DNA from: Clostridia bacterium | Lineage (GTDB): Bacteria > Bacillota > Clostridia > TANB77 > CAG-508 | Direction: 5' to 3' | NCBI GenBank assembly: GCA_022794055.1 | Contig: JAAWEA010000073.1 | Coordinates: 1-53,152, forward strand | DNA: 53,152 bases | Shown: piece by piece, positions 27,755 through 38,940 of the stretch | Position numbering within the stretch: the stretch's first letter is position 1 | Layout: every line of letters starts with the position of its first letter | Made by a program: the position numbers and the translations under genes | The notes under the pieces: model-generated | The model's input: the letters and a program-made list of their open reading frames with translations, nothing else | Told to the model about the DNA's origin: nothing | Databases searched by the model: none

Positions 27755-28549
27755 TTATTTTCGGATAAATCTTTCTAAAAGTATTACTCCTCCATACATA
27801 ATTCCTGCTACAATACCTAATATAATAACACTTGTCATAACTAAATCTAATTTAAATACTTGACCTCCATATACAATTAAATACCCTAATCCTGCTTTTG
27901 ATACCAAAAATTCTCCTGATATAACTCCAACCAGTGAAAGTCCAATATTTACTTTTAATGAATTTATAAATGTTCCAATGTTAGCTGGTATAATAATCTT
28001 AGTTAATAATTGTAGTTTTGTACAGTTAAAAGTTCTCGCCATTCTAATAATTTCTTTATCTGTTTTTAAATACCCATTTAGCATTTCTAATATTGTTACA
28101 ATTAAAGAAATTGCAATTGCCATTACAATAATAGCAGGCATTCCTGAGCCTACCCAAATAATAATTATTGGTCCTAAGGCAACTTTAGGCAAACTATTTA
28201 ATACTACTAAGAATGGTTCTGAAACCTTTGCTAAAAACTTAGACCACCATAAAATAATTGCAATTCCAACACCAAGAATAGTTCCAAGTCCAAACCCAAC
28301 AATTGTTTCATAAACTGTTACTTTTACATGCCTCATTAAATCATTTGAAGTCAAATTAAAAAATGTACTCCAAATTCTACTTGGTTGACTTGTAATGAAA
28401 CTATCAATTACTTTAGTATTTGCAAGAATCTCCCATACTCCTAAAAATCCTACTAAAATCAATATTTGTGTAATAAATACTAGAAATTTTTTTGTCTTTT
28501 CTTTTTTTAAATATTTTTTTCTTTCTATTGACAATTTGCTACTTTTCAT
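27755..28549 (-). CDS. ABC transporter permease (SsuC/TauC-like)
   Basis: Six hydrophobic segments; binding-protein-dependent transport motif around LPKVALGPIIIIWVGSGMPAIIV. Confidence 0.92.
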   Translation of the reverse strand: MKSSKLSIERKKYLKKEKTKKFLVFITQILILVGFLGVWEILANTKVIDSFITSQPSRIWSTFFNLTSNDLMRHVKVTVYETIVGFGLGTILGVGIAIILWWSKFLAKVSEPFLVVLNSLPKVALGPIIIIWVGSGMPAIIVMAIAISLIVTILEMLNGYLKTDKEIIRMARTFNCTKLQLLTKIIIPANIGTFINSLKVNIGLSLVGVISGEFLVSKAGLGYLIVYGGQVFKLDLVMTSVIILGIVAGIMYGGVILLERFIRK

Positions 28550-29309
28550 CTACTCCCAGCTCCTTCCATAATGTATCAAAATATTGGCTAAACTTAGGAC
28601 TTTGTCTGCAATTTATTGGAGTTCTATTTTCAATTTCGAAGTCTATTTTATGAATATCTTTAATAGTTCCTGGTCTTTTACTTAGAACAAGCACTCTATC
28701 TGCCATGCTAATAGCTTCTGAAATGTCATGTGTTACCATAATTGCTGTTATATTTTCTTTTCGCAAAATAGAATAAATATCTTCTGTTACCATTATTCTT
28801 GTTTGATAATCTAAAGCTGAAAATGCTTCATCTAATAGTAAGATTTTAGGTTTTACAGCTAATGTCCTAATTAATGCTACTCTTTGTCTCATTCCTCCTG
28901 ACAACTCTGATGGATATTTATTCATAAATTCATTTAAATTATATTTTTTTAATAACTCTTTTACATATTCAATATTTTCCTTTGTTTTAATTCCCTTAAT
29001 TTCTAAACCAAATAGTGTATTATTTAATATGTTTTTCCACTCTAATAGACAATCTCTTTGTAGCATATATCCAATTTTAGATGATATTCCTTCACTGCTT
29101 TCTCCTTCTATAGAAATTTCTCCTTCTGTTTTTCTTTCTAATCCTGCAATTATTGATAATAATGTTGATTTCCCACATCCACTAGGTCCTATTATACTGA
29201 CAAATTCACCTTCTTTTACACGAAAATTCACATTTTTTAATGCTTGAACTTCCCCTTCTTTATTTTGATATTTTTTTCCTACATTTTTAACTTCTAATAT
29301 TTCTTTCAT
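28539..29309 (-). CDS. ABC transporter ATP-binding protein (SsuB/TauB-like)
   Basis: GPSGCGKSTLL, LSGGMRQRVALIRTLAVKPKILLLDEAFSALD. Confidence 0.95.
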   Translation of the reverse strand: MKEILEVKNVGKKYQNKEGEVQALKNVNFRVKEGEFVSIIGPSGCGKSTLLSIIAGLERKTEGEISIEGESSEGISSKIGYMLQRDCLLEWKNILNNTLFGLEIKGIKTKENIEYVKELLKKYNLNEFMNKYPSELSGGMRQRVALIRTLAVKPKILLLDEAFSALDYQTRIMVTEDIYSILRKENITAIMVTHDISEAISMADRVLVLSKRPGTIKDIHKIDFEIENRTPINCRQSPKFSQYFDTLWKELGVDEK

Positions 29310-29403
29310 AAATTGCCTCCTTTTATTTATCCTAATTTATATTATGTAAAATATTTTTTTATGTTACTTAATCAACTCTTCAATGGGAACACTAAAAAGA
29401 AAA

Positions 29404-29440
29404 GCCTCAATTATTAAATTTTTTCCTTAATAATTGAGGC
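29404..29440. terminator. Terminator downstream of XRE gene
   Basis: GCCTCAATTATTAA/TTAATAATTGAGGC, T-rich on both sides. Confidence 0.75.
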
Positions 29441-29470
29441 TTCTCTTTATTTCATATTTTATTAAAATTA

Positions 29471-29800
29471 TTATATATGTGTCTTACAAACTAATTCTGA
29501 AATCTGATATATTAATTTTTGTTGCTCAGGAGTACATTTTTTTAAAATTTCGCCAAAATCCTCTCTTAAATAGTCTTTTGATTTTGTATTACTTCCAACT
29601 AATAAATATCCTGGTGAAACTTTTAAAATTTCAGCTATTTGTGTTAATCTTTTTAAATTAATATGTACTGTCCCTCTCTCTATTCTACTTATAAAAGCAA
29701 CTGAAATATTAATTTCATCTGCCAATTCTTCTTGTGTCATGTTATTTTTTAGTCTCAGACTTCTAATTCTTTTTCCTATTACAGTATAATCTGGTGACAT
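29471..29800 (-). CDS. XRE-family HTH transcriptional regulator
   Basis: IGKRIRSLRLKNNMTQEELADEINISVAFISRIERGTVHINLKRLTQIAEILKV. Confidence 0.9.
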   Translation of the reverse strand: MSPDYTVIGKRIRSLRLKNNMTQEELADEINISVAFISRIERGTVHINLKRLTQIAEILKVSPGYLLVGSNTKSKDYLREDFGEILKKCTPEQQKLIYQISELVCKTHI

Positions 29801-29864
29801 TTTACCACTTCCTTTTTATTATAAGTAAATATATCACCTATAAGGTAACTAGTCAATAGTTTTT

Positions 29865-30521
29865 TTAATTTATTTGTAAATATTTATATTTTAATTTCAT
29901 AAATTCTTTTGCCAACTTTGACTCTATTTTTCTTAAATCTTCTACTTTTAAATCATTTAACTGGATAGCATTATAAAAGAATTTAATACTATTTTCTTTA
30001 CATGTTGTATATCTAATATCTTTTGAATATGTATAACTTAGATTATTCCATTTTTCCTTACCTGTATAAATTACAGTTGGTATTACTATTGGATTTCTTT
30101 TGTTTACTATTTTTTCTTCTTCATTCCACTTTTTTATAATATTAAATGTATGTTCAAACATTTTATAAGATATATTAGAATCTATTTGATTAATCAATTT
30201 TATAAAAATAAATATTTCTTTTTCTTTTATTTTTGCAATTAAAACATCATTTATTTTGTTATTTGAAAGTCTTTTTACATGATTATAATATATTATATCT
30301 AAATTATATCCTAATTGGCTTAAATCCATTTTAAGAAATTCATTTAAAAATTTCTTTAATTCACATTTTTCTTTTAATATATTAATAATATTATTCTCTG
30401 TATTTTCATTTTTTCCATTTTTGAGTTCATATTTTGATACTTTTTCTTCTATTCTTGTTAATTCATCTATTTTTCCATTATCCATACAGTCTAAAAAATC
30501 ATTGTATGAAAAATAGATCAT
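29865..30521 (-). CDS. Rpn/PD-(D/E)XK-type nuclease-like protein (divergent)
   Basis: IFIFIKLINQIDSNISYKMFEHTFNIIKKW...NPIVIPTVIYTGKEKWN resembles the Rpn/transposase-like family. Confidence 0.45.
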   Translation of the reverse strand: MIYFSYNDFLDCMDNGKIDELTRIEEKVSKYELKNGKNENTENNIINILKEKCELKKFLNEFLKMDLSQLGYNLDIIYYNHVKRLSNNKINDVLIAKIKEKEIFIFIKLINQIDSNISYKMFEHTFNIIKKWNEEEKIVNKRNPIVIPTVIYTGKEKWNNLSYTYSKDIRYTTCKENSIKFFYNAIQLNDLKVEDLRKIESKLAKEFMKLKYKYLQIN

Positions 30522-30763
30522 ACACTTCTCCTTTCTTTTATCTTTACTTAAGTTTTTCTGGAAGTTTTCTTCGATATAATTTTAATTTTGAAAAAATAAT
30601 TTATAAATAATTTTTTGAAAATAATTTTGATATTTTTATATTAACATAAAATGGTAAGAATTGCAATCAAATTACATTTTCTTACCATTATTATAAAATT
30701 TTTATGTAGAAATTTATCATAAGTTGTTATATTTTGTATTTTTTATAATCTTATTTTTAACAT

Positions 30764-31267
30764 TTATTTATCAAAATATGTACTTATCCCTTGTAAATCT
30801 TCAAAATCATGTTGTCTTAAAACTTCATAAGTAATTATAGCAACTGAATTTGACAAATTCAAAGACCTTAATACTGGAAGCATAGGTATTCTTATTGTTT
30901 TTTTATTTAAATATTTCTCTAAAAGCCATTCAGGCAATCCCTTAGTTTCTTTTCCATATAGCACGAAAACTTCTTCCATTTTAGAATAATCTATGTCAGT
31001 ATATTTTGTTTTACCTTTTGTTGTTGCAAAAAACATATTATTTTCATCTGGCTTGTATTTATTCAAAAATTCATCTAGTGAACTATGCTCTTCTAGATCT
31101 AATTTATCCCAATAATCTAATCCTGCTCTTTTTACTGACTTATCATCTATTTTAAATGCTAATGGATGAACTAGATGTAATTTAGCTCCTGTTATTGCAC
31201 AAGTTCTTGCAATATTTCCTGTATTTTGTGGTATTTCTGGTTCTACTAATACTATATTTAATTTCAT
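30764..31267 (-). CDS. trmL: tRNA (cytidine(34)-2'-O)-methyltransferase
   Basis: MKLNIVLVEPEIPQNTGNIARTCAITGAKLHLVHPLAF...; start moved to internal ATG. Confidence 0.93.
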   Translation of the reverse strand: MKLNIVLVEPEIPQNTGNIARTCAITGAKLHLVHPLAFKIDDKSVKRAGLDYWDKLDLEEHSSLDEFLNKYKPDENNMFFATTKGKTKYTDIDYSKMEEVFVLYGKETKGLPEWLLEKYLNKKTIRIPMLPVLRSLNLSNSVAIITYEVLRQHDFEDLQGISTYFDK

Positions 31268-31338
31268 TTTTCTCCTCTCAAAAAACGGTCTAATTACATT
31301 ACTCTCTTTATACATAAGTTTTTTTCAAAGAATAATCC

Positions 31339-32130
31339 CTATTGACCAATTTTCTGTCTTACATATTCATATAATACAACACCTGTAGCAACTGAAGCAT
31401 TTAAGCTCTCTGTCTTACCAAGCATTGGTATCTTTATTTTTTCATCTGCCATATTCTGGATTTTCTTCTCAACTCCATTTGCTTCATTTCCAATTACAAT
31501 AGCCTTTTTATTAAATTCAATATCATACAAAGATTTCTTTGTTTGCAAAGATGTTACTACCACTTTAAAATCATTTTCTTGTATCTCTTTCAAAGTCTTT
31601 TCTAAATCTTCACATTCTATAATATTAACTCTAAAAATTGCTCCCATTGTAGAACGTATAACTTTCGTATTATAACAATCAGCAGTTCCTTTTGACACTA
31701 TAATTTGATTTAATCCAACACTATCTACTGTTCTTAATATAGTTCCTAAATTTCCTGGATCTTGTATATCATCTAATACTACTATAATATCTTGTTTATA
31801 ATCAATTGATTTATCTTCTTTATTTCTCTTAACCACTGCCAAAATTCCTTGTGGTGTACTTACATCTGAAATACTAATAAATACTTTTTCTGTTACATAT
31901 ATACATTCATATTTTGCAACTTCATACATAATATCTTTTGGAATTACTTCTGTATCTAAACAATTATCACATACAATAATCTGCTCTATTTCAGCCTTTT
32001 CTTCAATAGCTTCTTTAATTAGCTTAATCCCCTCAATCACATATTCTTGATTTAAATCTCTATATTTCTTTTCTTTTAGTTTTCTAATATGCTTTATCAA
32101 TTCATTATCTTTACTTGATATAATTTGCAT
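31339..32130 (-). CDS. TrmH/SpoU family RNA 2'-O-methyltransferase
   Basis: VVLDDIQDPGNLGTILRTVDSVG, VIGNEANGV, IPMLGKTESLNASVATGVVLYE. Confidence 0.93.
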   Translation of the reverse strand: MQIISSKDNELIKHIRKLKEKKYRDLNQEYVIEGIKLIKEAIEEKAEIEQIIVCDNCLDTEVIPKDIMYEVAKYECIYVTEKVFISISDVSTPQGILAVVKRNKEDKSIDYKQDIIVVLDDIQDPGNLGTILRTVDSVGLNQIIVSKGTADCYNTKVIRSTMGAIFRVNIIECEDLEKTLKEIQENDFKVVVTSLQTKKSLYDIEFNKKAIVIGNEANGVEKKIQNMADEKIKIPMLGKTESLNASVATGVVLYEYVRQKIGQ

Positions 32131-32180
32131 AATATCTCCTTCTACATTATATTAACATTATAAATTTTTGTATAGTTTTT

Positions 32181-32267
32181 ATTATTTGCTGTCTTAATTC
32201 TTAATCCTATTAGATATTATCTTTTGCTTATTACATTCGATTAGAATTTTTAAAGTTAGCAAATAAT
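32181..32267. other. Nested imperfect inverted repeat in mfd-methyltransferase intergenic gap
   Basis: ATTATTTGCT ... AGCAAATAAT outer arms (10/10) and AATTCTTAATC ... GATTAGAATT inner arms. Confidence 0.5.
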
Positions 32268-32324
32268 ATAAAACTACACTAAAATTTCAGCACTTATAAT
32301 AATTCTTATCAATTTATCTACTTT

Positions 32325-35300
32325 TTAATCCTCAAGATTTTTTAAAAACTCAGTAACATCATTTAAAATTTGTCTTTCATTTGTTGTACCAATTTCTAAA
32401 GTAATCATTGTTTTAACTCCTGGTGAAAACTTCAACTTATTGCGATATATTTTTATCAGTTTATTCAAATCAATTTCCATTTTACTTTTTTCAAATGTAA
32501 AAATAACTGCTGTACCTCTACTTGCTATCTTACTAATAGAAAAAGGTTTTGCCAAATATTTAATTCTAGCAATATCTAATAGATTTTCAAGTTCTTCTGG
32601 CATATTACCAAATCTATCAATAATCTCATCTATAACATTTTGTATATCCTCTTCATTTTTACATAAAGCAATATTTTGATATACTTCAATTTTTTGTGCA
32701 GAATCATCAATATATTCATCAGGAATATAGCTTGTAACTCTTAAATCAATTTGTAGGTCAATTTCAGCAACTACCTCAATACCTTGCATTTCTTTAACAA
32801 CTTCATCTAATAAACTACAATATGTATCATATCCAACTTGTTCTAAATGTCCTGATTGTATCTCTCCAAGCAAACTTCCTGCTCCTCTAATTTCTAAATC
32901 TCTCATTGCTATTTTAAATCCAGAACCAAACTCTGTAAACTCTTTAATTGCTTTTAACCTTTTGTCCGCTTCTTCTGATAACATTTTATCTTTTCTATAA
33001 GTTATATAAGCAAATGCTTGTTTATCAGATCTTCCAACCCTTCCTCTAATTTGATAAAGTGCTGCTAATCCCATTCTATCTGCATTTTCTACAATGATAG
33101 TATTAGCATTAGGTATATCTATTCCTGATTCTAAAATTGTTGTACAAACTAATACATTAGATTTCTTTTCAATAAAGTCTTTCATAATTTCTTCTATTTG
33201 ATTACCTGTCATTTGACCATGTGCATAACTTACAATTGCCTCTGGAACTAATCTTGATATATCATCTGCCTTTTTTTGTATTGTATCTACTCTATTATAA
33301 ATTAAAAATACTTGCCCATCTCTTTCAAGTTCCTTTGTAATAGCCTCTTTTATAACTTCTTCATCATATTCTAACACATAAGTTTGAACTGGTTTTCTGT
33401 TTTGTGGAGGCTCATAAATAACTGACATATCTCTTATTCCAACAATTGACATCTGCATTGTTCTAGGAATTGGAGTTGCTGTCATTGTCAAAACATCTAT
33501 ATTAGACTTATATTGTTTAATTTTCTCTTTTGCTTTAACTCCAAAGCGATGTTCCTCATCAATAATTAACAATCCAATATCTTTAAATTCTACATCTTTA
33601 CTTAGCAATCTATGAGTTCCAATTACAATATCTACTTCACCTAATTGTAACTTTCTTATAACTTCATCTTGATATTTTTTACTTTTAAACCTATTTAAAA
33701 TTTCAACTTTAATAGGAAAGTCTTTCATTCTTTCCCTAAATTCTTCATATTGCTGTTGTGCTAAAACTGTTGTTGGTACTAAATATGCTACTTGTTTTTG
33801 ATCCATAACAGCTTTAAATGCTGCTCTAATTGCAACTTCTGTTTTTCCATAACCAACATCTCCACATAAAAGTCTGTCCATTGGTCTTTGATTTTCCATA
33901 TCCTTTTTTACTTCTTCAATACATCTTAACTGATCATCTGTTTCTTCATAAGGAAAATTATCTTCAAATTGTTGTTGCCAAGGAGAATCTTTTGTAAAAG
34001 AATATCCTTTAGCCTTTTCTCTTTTAGCATATAATTCAATTAACTCTTTTGCAACTGCCCTTAAATTCTTCTTTACTTTTTCTTTGGTTTTTGACCAATC
34101 TTTGCTTCTTAAACTGTTAATAGGTGGATTTATAGCATCTCCTCCTATATATTTTCTTATAAAGTCTAATTGGTTTGTTGGAATATATAAAATATCATCA
34201 TTTTTATATTTTAACTTGATGTAATCTTTTGTAGTTCCATCAGCAGTTATTGTATTTACTCCCACAAAAATTCCTATTCCATAATTTTTATGTACAACAT
34301 AATCTCCTATTTTTAAATCTGCAAATACTACTTTTTCTCCTTCTTTAAAAGCTTTATTTGCAAAAGTTTTCTTTTTCTTTCCACCATCAATCAGGTCATC
34401 TGCTGACACAACAATTTGATTTATTTCAAAGTTTTCAAATCCTTCTGTTAATTTTCCTATTCCTATTGTAACAATATTTTCTGAAGCTTTTACAATAATC
34501 GTTTTATCTAACTTTTCTTCTATTTTACATAGTATTTCTTCTTTTTCCAATATTTCTTTTAATTTGTTTGCCTTTTCTTTTGTTGATAGCATAATATAAA
34601 TACTCTTTTTCTCTTTTTTCCATTTCAAAATGTCTTTTAATATATTTTCCATTTCACTTTTATAGTAGTTAATTTCTCTATATTCAAAGTGATATTTTTC
34701 TGCTTGTTTTTTTGTTACTGTATCTTGCTTTTCTAAATAAACTAGTTGTTTTTTATTTTCTAGTATTTCAAAATCTAAGATATCTATATTTTTAAGTGCT
34801 TCTGGCACTATCTTTTCTTTTTCTATTAAATTTTTGCTTAAATTTTCAATGTCTAATATTATATTTTTTTCCCTTTGTTCAATTTTACTTATTTCATCTA
34901 AAAATATAACATAATCATTACTTAAATAATCTAACAAATTGCCTTGTTCTTGATAAAATTCATTAAAATATTTGTCTATTTTACTAAAATAATTTCCAGC
35001 TTTAATTTGTTCAATATCTTCTTCTAGCTTTTCTCCTAGCTTTCCATCTGTTATTGTATTACTAATTCTTTTACATATATTTTCAATTGAATCTTCTAAA
35101 ATATATTCATCTGCCGGGTATATACTCACTTTTTCTAAAGTATTTATAGATCTTTGGCTACTAATGCTAAAGTTTCTGATTGAGTCGATTTCATCTCCCC
35201 ATAATTCAATTCTTACTCCTGTTTTTTCGTCAATTGAAATATCTATAATATCTCCTCTTATACTAAATTGCCCTCTGCCTTCTATTAAGTCATATCTAAT

Positions 35301-35783
35301 ATATCCTAAATTTACTAGTTTTCTTTTGACATCTTCTAAATTGCATACATCTCCTACTTTAAATTCCAATTTATTTTTAAATAGAGTTTCTGGTAATGGG
35401 ATTTTTTGCATTAAACTTTCAATTGTTGTTACTACTATTAAATTTTTTTTATCTCTTATTTTATTTAATGCTGTTATTCTTTCATAAGGTAATTCTTTGC
35501 TCTCTGCAATATAGTCGTAAGTTACAATATCTTTTTTTGGGAAATATACTACTTTGTCTTTTTCAAATACTTCTAAGTTTTCTGCTATTTTTTTTGCTTG
35601 TATTTCATTGTATGTAACTAATAATATTGGCTTTCTGTTATATCCATTTATTGCTGTTATTATTTGCGTCATTCCAACGCTTGTTAAGCCCGATATTGAT
35701 ATCGGGCTTTGTTCTTTTTCTATTTGTTTGCTTAAATTTATAAACTTTTCGGATTTTCCTAATTCACCTATTATTGTGTTCAT
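32325..35783 (-). CDS. mfd: Transcription-repair coupling factor
   Basis: RecG-like helicase motifs [32 protein letters not shown], plus CarD-like RID and UvrB-like N-terminus. Confidence 0.97.
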   Translation of the reverse strand: MNTIIGELGKSEKFINLSKQIEKEQSPISISGLTSVGMTQIITAINGYNRKPILLVTYNEIQAKKIAENLEVFEKDKVVYFPKKDIVTYDYIAESKELPYERITALNKIRDKKNLIVVTTIESLMQKIPLPETLFKNKLEFKVGDVCNLEDVKRKLVNLGYIRYDLIEGRGQFSIRGDIIDISIDEKTGVRIELWGDEIDSIRNFSISSQRSINTLEKVSIYPADEYILEDSIENICKRISNTITDGKLGEKLEEDIEQIKAGNYFSKIDKYFNEFYQEQGNLLDYLSNDYVIFLDEISKIEQREKNIILDIENLSKNLIEKEKIVPEALKNIDILDFEILENKKQLVYLEKQDTVTKKQAEKYHFEYREINYYKSEMENILKDILKWKKEKKSIYIMLSTKEKANKLKEILEKEEILCKIEEKLDKTIIVKASENIVTIGIGKLTEGFENFEINQIVVSADDLIDGGKKKKTFANKAFKEGEKVVFADLKIGDYVVHKNYGIGIFVGVNTITADGTTKDYIKLKYKNDDILYIPTNQLDFIRKYIGGDAINPPINSLRSKDWSKTKEKVKKNLRAVAKELIELYAKREKAKGYSFTKDSPWQQQFEDNFPYEETDDQLRCIEEVKKDMENQRPMDRLLCGDVGYGKTEVAIRAAFKAVMDQKQVAYLVPTTVLAQQQYEEFRERMKDFPIKVEILNRFKSKKYQDEVIRKLQLGEVDIVIGTHRLLSKDVEFKDIGLLIIDEEHRFGVKAKEKIKQYKSNIDVLTMTATPIPRTMQMSIVGIRDMSVIYEPPQNRKPVQTYVLEYDEEVIKEAITKELERDGQVFLIYNRVDTIQKKADDISRLVPEAIVSYAHGQMTGNQIEEIMKDFIEKKSNVLVCTTILESGIDIPNANTIIVENADRMGLAALYQIRGRVGRSDKQAFAYITYRKDKMLSEEADKRLKAIKEFTEFGSGFKIAMRDLEIRGAGSLLGEIQSGHLEQVGYDTYCSLLDEVVKEMQGIEVVAEIDLQIDLRVTSYIPDEYIDDSAQKIEVYQNIALCKNEEDIQNVIDEIIDRFGNMPEELENLLDIARIKYLAKPFSISKIASRGTAVIFTFEKSKMEIDLNKLIKIYRNKLKFSPGVKTMITLEIGTTNERQILNDVTEFLKNLED

Positions 35784-35892
35784 TCTGATTACTCCTATTT
35801 TGCTATTATACCCTATATCTATTAAAAAGTAAATATTTTTATTTTGGATTTTATGCTAAATATCATAAGTAATATATCATATTTAAAATCAT

Positions 35893-35921
35893 ATTTGCTT
35901 TTTTATGTAAATTATGATATA
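35893..35921 (+). promoter_or_regulatory. Predicted sigma-A promoter of the small Cys-rich gene
   Basis: TTGCTT - 17 bp - TATAAT. Confidence 0.6.
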
Positions 35922-35951
35922 ATAACTTTATACCAAAAAAAATACAACAGA

Positions 35952-35969
35952 CCTCCCTATAGGGAGGCA
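35952..35969 (+). promoter_or_regulatory. Palindrome CCTCCCTATAGGGAGG in 5' UTR
   Basis: 8+8 bp self-complementary sequence between promoter and SD. Confidence 0.6.
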
Positions 35970-35981
35970 GAAGGAGAAAAC

Positions 35982-36161
35982 ATGGCAAAAAAAACTATTT
36001 TCAAACCTCATGTAAACAGCTATTGTGAAAAGTGTAAGGGCACATGCTGGAATCCGAATGACAACTCGGCTACCCAAGAAAAAGCAAGAAAAAAATTTGG
36101 AACAACACCAAACAACTGCGTAAACTCCTTAGATGGAAATTCACGTTGTCCTTATGCTTAA
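35982..36161 (+). CDS. Small Cys-rich protein (59 aa)
   Basis: ATG at 35982 with agaaggag SD: MAKKTIFKPHVNSYCEKCKGTCWNPNDNSATQEKARKKFGTTPNNCVNSLDGNSRCPYA. Confidence 0.7.
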   Translation: MAKKTIFKPHVNSYCEKCKGTCWNPNDNSATQEKARKKFGTTPNNCVNSLDGNSRCPYA

Positions 36162-36167
36162 GCAATC

Positions 36168-36203
36168 GGGGAAGCAAGAGATTTATCTCGAGCTTCCCTT
36201 CTC
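36168..36203 (+). terminator. Terminator after the Cys-rich gene
   Basis: GGGAAGC-aa-GAGAT-tt-ATCTC-ga-GCTTCCC two-tier hairpin then T-rich. Confidence 0.75.
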
Positions 36204-36211
36204 CTATTTAT

Positions 36212-38155
36212 TTACATTTTTACCACCAATTTACTAAACTTAGAATTTATATAATTCTCCAATTTATCCATAAAAACTTGTGGAGCAATTTCTTTTTTAG
36301 CAACCATATCTAATCCTTTTTCCCAACTCGCAGTAAGTTTAGGATTTAGCATATCTGGCATAGAAAAATTAACAATATCATAAATAATCTCACCTTTATC
36401 TGTAGGAGTAATAATTTGTGTCTTTTTATTTATATCAATATATTTTATTCTTTCTAATTTATCAATAATTCCACCTCTTGTAGCACTAGTACCAATTCCA
36501 GCACCTTTAATTTGCTCACGCAATTCTTCATCTTCAATTAGCTTACCTGCATTTTCCATAGCCAAAATAATTGACCCTGAATTATATCTAGTAGGTGGTG
36601 AAGTCTCAGCATCTTTTATTTCATAATTTTTAGTAATTAGTTTTTCACCTTTTTTTAATTTTTTTAAAATTTCCAAGCTTTCTTCATCTGTCTTTTCCAC
36701 ATTTTCTTCATTTGATGTGGAAACCTTAGCCTTATATGGTTTAGCTATCTCTAAATATCCCTTATTTACACAAACTTTTTCACTAGCATAAAAAGTTTCA
36801 TTTTCAACATTAACTGTTACTTGTACCTTACTATATTCTGCTGGAGGATAAAAAATAGCCAAAAATCTCTTTACAATTAACTTATAAATTTGTTTATGTA
36901 AATCTGGTAACTTATCATAATTATCAAACCCTTGACCTGTTGGAATAATAGCATAATGGTCTGTTATCTTACTATCATTTACATACTTTGTTTTTGCTAG
37001 TTGATTTGTTGGATATTTTTCTTCTATCATCTTTTTGATATAGGCTTGTACTTCCTCATCTTGATAACCTTTCACTAATCCATTTAAATTTTTAGATATT
37101 TCTTTTGACACTGCTGTTGATAATACTCTAGCATCTGTTCTAGGATAAGTTACTAATTTTTTTTCATACAAATTTTGTATTATTTCTAATGTTTCATCTG
37201 GTTTTATTTTAAATCTTTTTGTACATTCATTTTGAAGTTCTGCTAAATTAAATAAAAGTGGTGCATTTTCCTTTTGTTTTGACTTTTTAAGTTCAGTAAC
37301 AATTGATTCTTTTCCTTGAAGTGATTTTATAAAATCTTGTGCTTTTTGTTCATTTTTGAAACCTGTTTCATTATATAAATAAGTTGATTCAAAAAACTTT
37401 GATTTTTCATTTACTTTCCATTCTGCTTTAAATGAAGATTCTTCATCTCCAAACTCACCTAAAATCTTATAATACTTAGTCTTAACAAAATTTTTTATTT
37501 CTCGTTCCCTAAAAACTATCATTCCTAATACACAAGTCATAACACGTCCTACTGAAATAGAAGCTTTTTCTTCATTTATTTTCTTTGCTAAACTTCTTCC
37601 TTGAGTAATAGACAACAATCTTGAAAAATTAATTCCTATCAAATAATCTTCTTTTGCTCTTAAATATGCACTATCAGACAAACTATCATATTCTGATGAA
37701 TCTTTTGCTTCCTTAACTCCTCTTAAAATTTCTTCTTCTGTTTGAGAATCAATCCATACTCTTTTTTGCTTAGCATTTGGATTTGGATTTGACATCATTA
37801 TAACTAGTCTTTGTATATATTCTCCTTCACGCCCTGAGTCTCCTGCATTATAAATTTCTTCTATATCTTCTCTTTGCATTAGGTTTTGAACTATATTAAA
37901 TTGATTTTGAACATTTGGAATTATCTCATATTTCCATTCTTTTGGTATAAATGGTAATGTATCTAATCTCCAAAATTTCAGATTTTCATCATATTTTTCT
38001 GGATAACTCATAGTAACTAAATGACCTACACACCATGTTATAATCCATTCATCTGATTCTAAAAATCCATTTTTTCTATTTGCATTTATTTTTAAAGCTT
38101 TTGCAAATTCCATTGCTACTGATGGCTTTTCTGTTATTAATAGTTTTTTGCCCAT
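36212..38155 (-). CDS. topB: DNA topoisomerase III (type IA)
   Basis: LLITEKPSVAMEFAKAL, NAGDSGREGEYIQR, LVTYPRTDARVL, GIGTSATRGGIID. Confidence 0.93.
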   Translation of the reverse strand: MGKKLLITEKPSVAMEFAKALKINANRKNGFLESDEWIITWCVGHLVTMSYPEKYDENLKFWRLDTLPFIPKEWKYEIIPNVQNQFNIVQNLMQREDIEEIYNAGDSGREGEYIQRLVIMMSNPNPNAKQKRVWIDSQTEEEILRGVKEAKDSSEYDSLSDSAYLRAKEDYLIGINFSRLLSITQGRSLAKKINEEKASISVGRVMTCVLGMIVFREREIKNFVKTKYYKILGEFGDEESSFKAEWKVNEKSKFFESTYLYNETGFKNEQKAQDFIKSLQGKESIVTELKKSKQKENAPLLFNLAELQNECTKRFKIKPDETLEIIQNLYEKKLVTYPRTDARVLSTAVSKEISKNLNGLVKGYQDEEVQAYIKKMIEEKYPTNQLAKTKYVNDSKITDHYAIIPTGQGFDNYDKLPDLHKQIYKLIVKRFLAIFYPPAEYSKVQVTVNVENETFYASEKVCVNKGYLEIAKPYKAKVSTSNEENVEKTDEESLEILKKLKKGEKLITKNYEIKDAETSPPTRYNSGSIILAMENAGKLIEDEELREQIKGAGIGTSATRGGIIDKLERIKYIDINKKTQIITPTDKGEIIYDIVNFSMPDMLNPKLTASWEKGLDMVAKKEIAPQVFMDKLENYINSKFSKLVVKM

Positions 38156-38159
38156 TTTA

Positions 38160-38918
38160 TCATCCTTTTTCTACATATTCATTTGCTATTTTTCTTATTT
38201 GTTCAATTTTAGTTTTTGTGTCTTTATCTTTAAAATCAAATCTATTAAGAATTTTATTAATATAATCTTCTTTTTTTATAATTTCAAAACTTTCTTTAAA
38301 GTTTATATCAAATATAAGAGCAATTGTTGAAATCACCTTATTTACATTATCCTTCTCTTTCCTTTTCTCTGTCTTTACCGTTTTATTTTGCATAAATTGC
38401 TCATATACATTTTCATATATAGTTGTTTCTTCAATTTCTTTTTCTGTATCTTTCCAAAACATATCTACTGCTTCATAAAGTATATCTAATTTATCTGCAT
38501 CTCTAATTATTTTTGCAAATAATAACTGACTTTCTGTTAGTCCTTCTTCAATAGCATATTTATTATGATTTTTTATTGCCTTTTTTATAATTTCATCATA
38601 TTTATCTTGCTTAATGTATTTTCTTATATCTTTATTTAATATTTCTACTCCATAATCCGCATGGTCAATACTTAATAAATCGTTAAATGTTTCAAATTTT
38701 GTATATTGTTCAAATCTTGCTATATCATGTAATAATCCTATTAATGTTGCTAATTCTATTTCTTCTTGTGTAAGTTTTAAAAGTTCTGAAATTCTTTTTG
38801 ATTTTTGCATTACTCTTAGTGAATGTTGCTGTTTTCTTTTTATATGTTCTTCACTTAAATCAAATTTTTCTGTATACTTCAAAAATTCTTTCTTTGCTTT
38901 TTCTATATCTATATTCAT
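38160..38918 (-). CDS. HD-domain phosphohydrolase (paralog 1)
   Basis: HSLRVMQKSKRISELL ... IGLLHDIARFEQYT ... DHADYGVEIL. Confidence 0.88.
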   Translation of the reverse strand: MNIDIEKAKKEFLKYTEKFDLSEEHIKRKQQHSLRVMQKSKRISELLKLTQEEIELATLIGLLHDIARFEQYTKFETFNDLLSIDHADYGVEILNKDIRKYIKQDKYDEIIKKAIKNHNKYAIEEGLTESQLLFAKIIRDADKLDILYEAVDMFWKDTEKEIEETTIYENVYEQFMQNKTVKTEKRKEKDNVNKVISTIALIFDINFKESFEIIKKEDYINKILNRFDFKDKDTKTKIEQIRKIANEYVEKG

Positions 38919-38940
38919 TTTATCTCCTAACTAAATAATA

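Noticed and set aside
29310-29470. Possible TPP or other riboswitch upstream of the NMT1-like ABC operon
   Set aside because: Only a hairpin terminator of the upstream XRE gene and AT-rich DNA are visible; no conserved aptamer core recognised.
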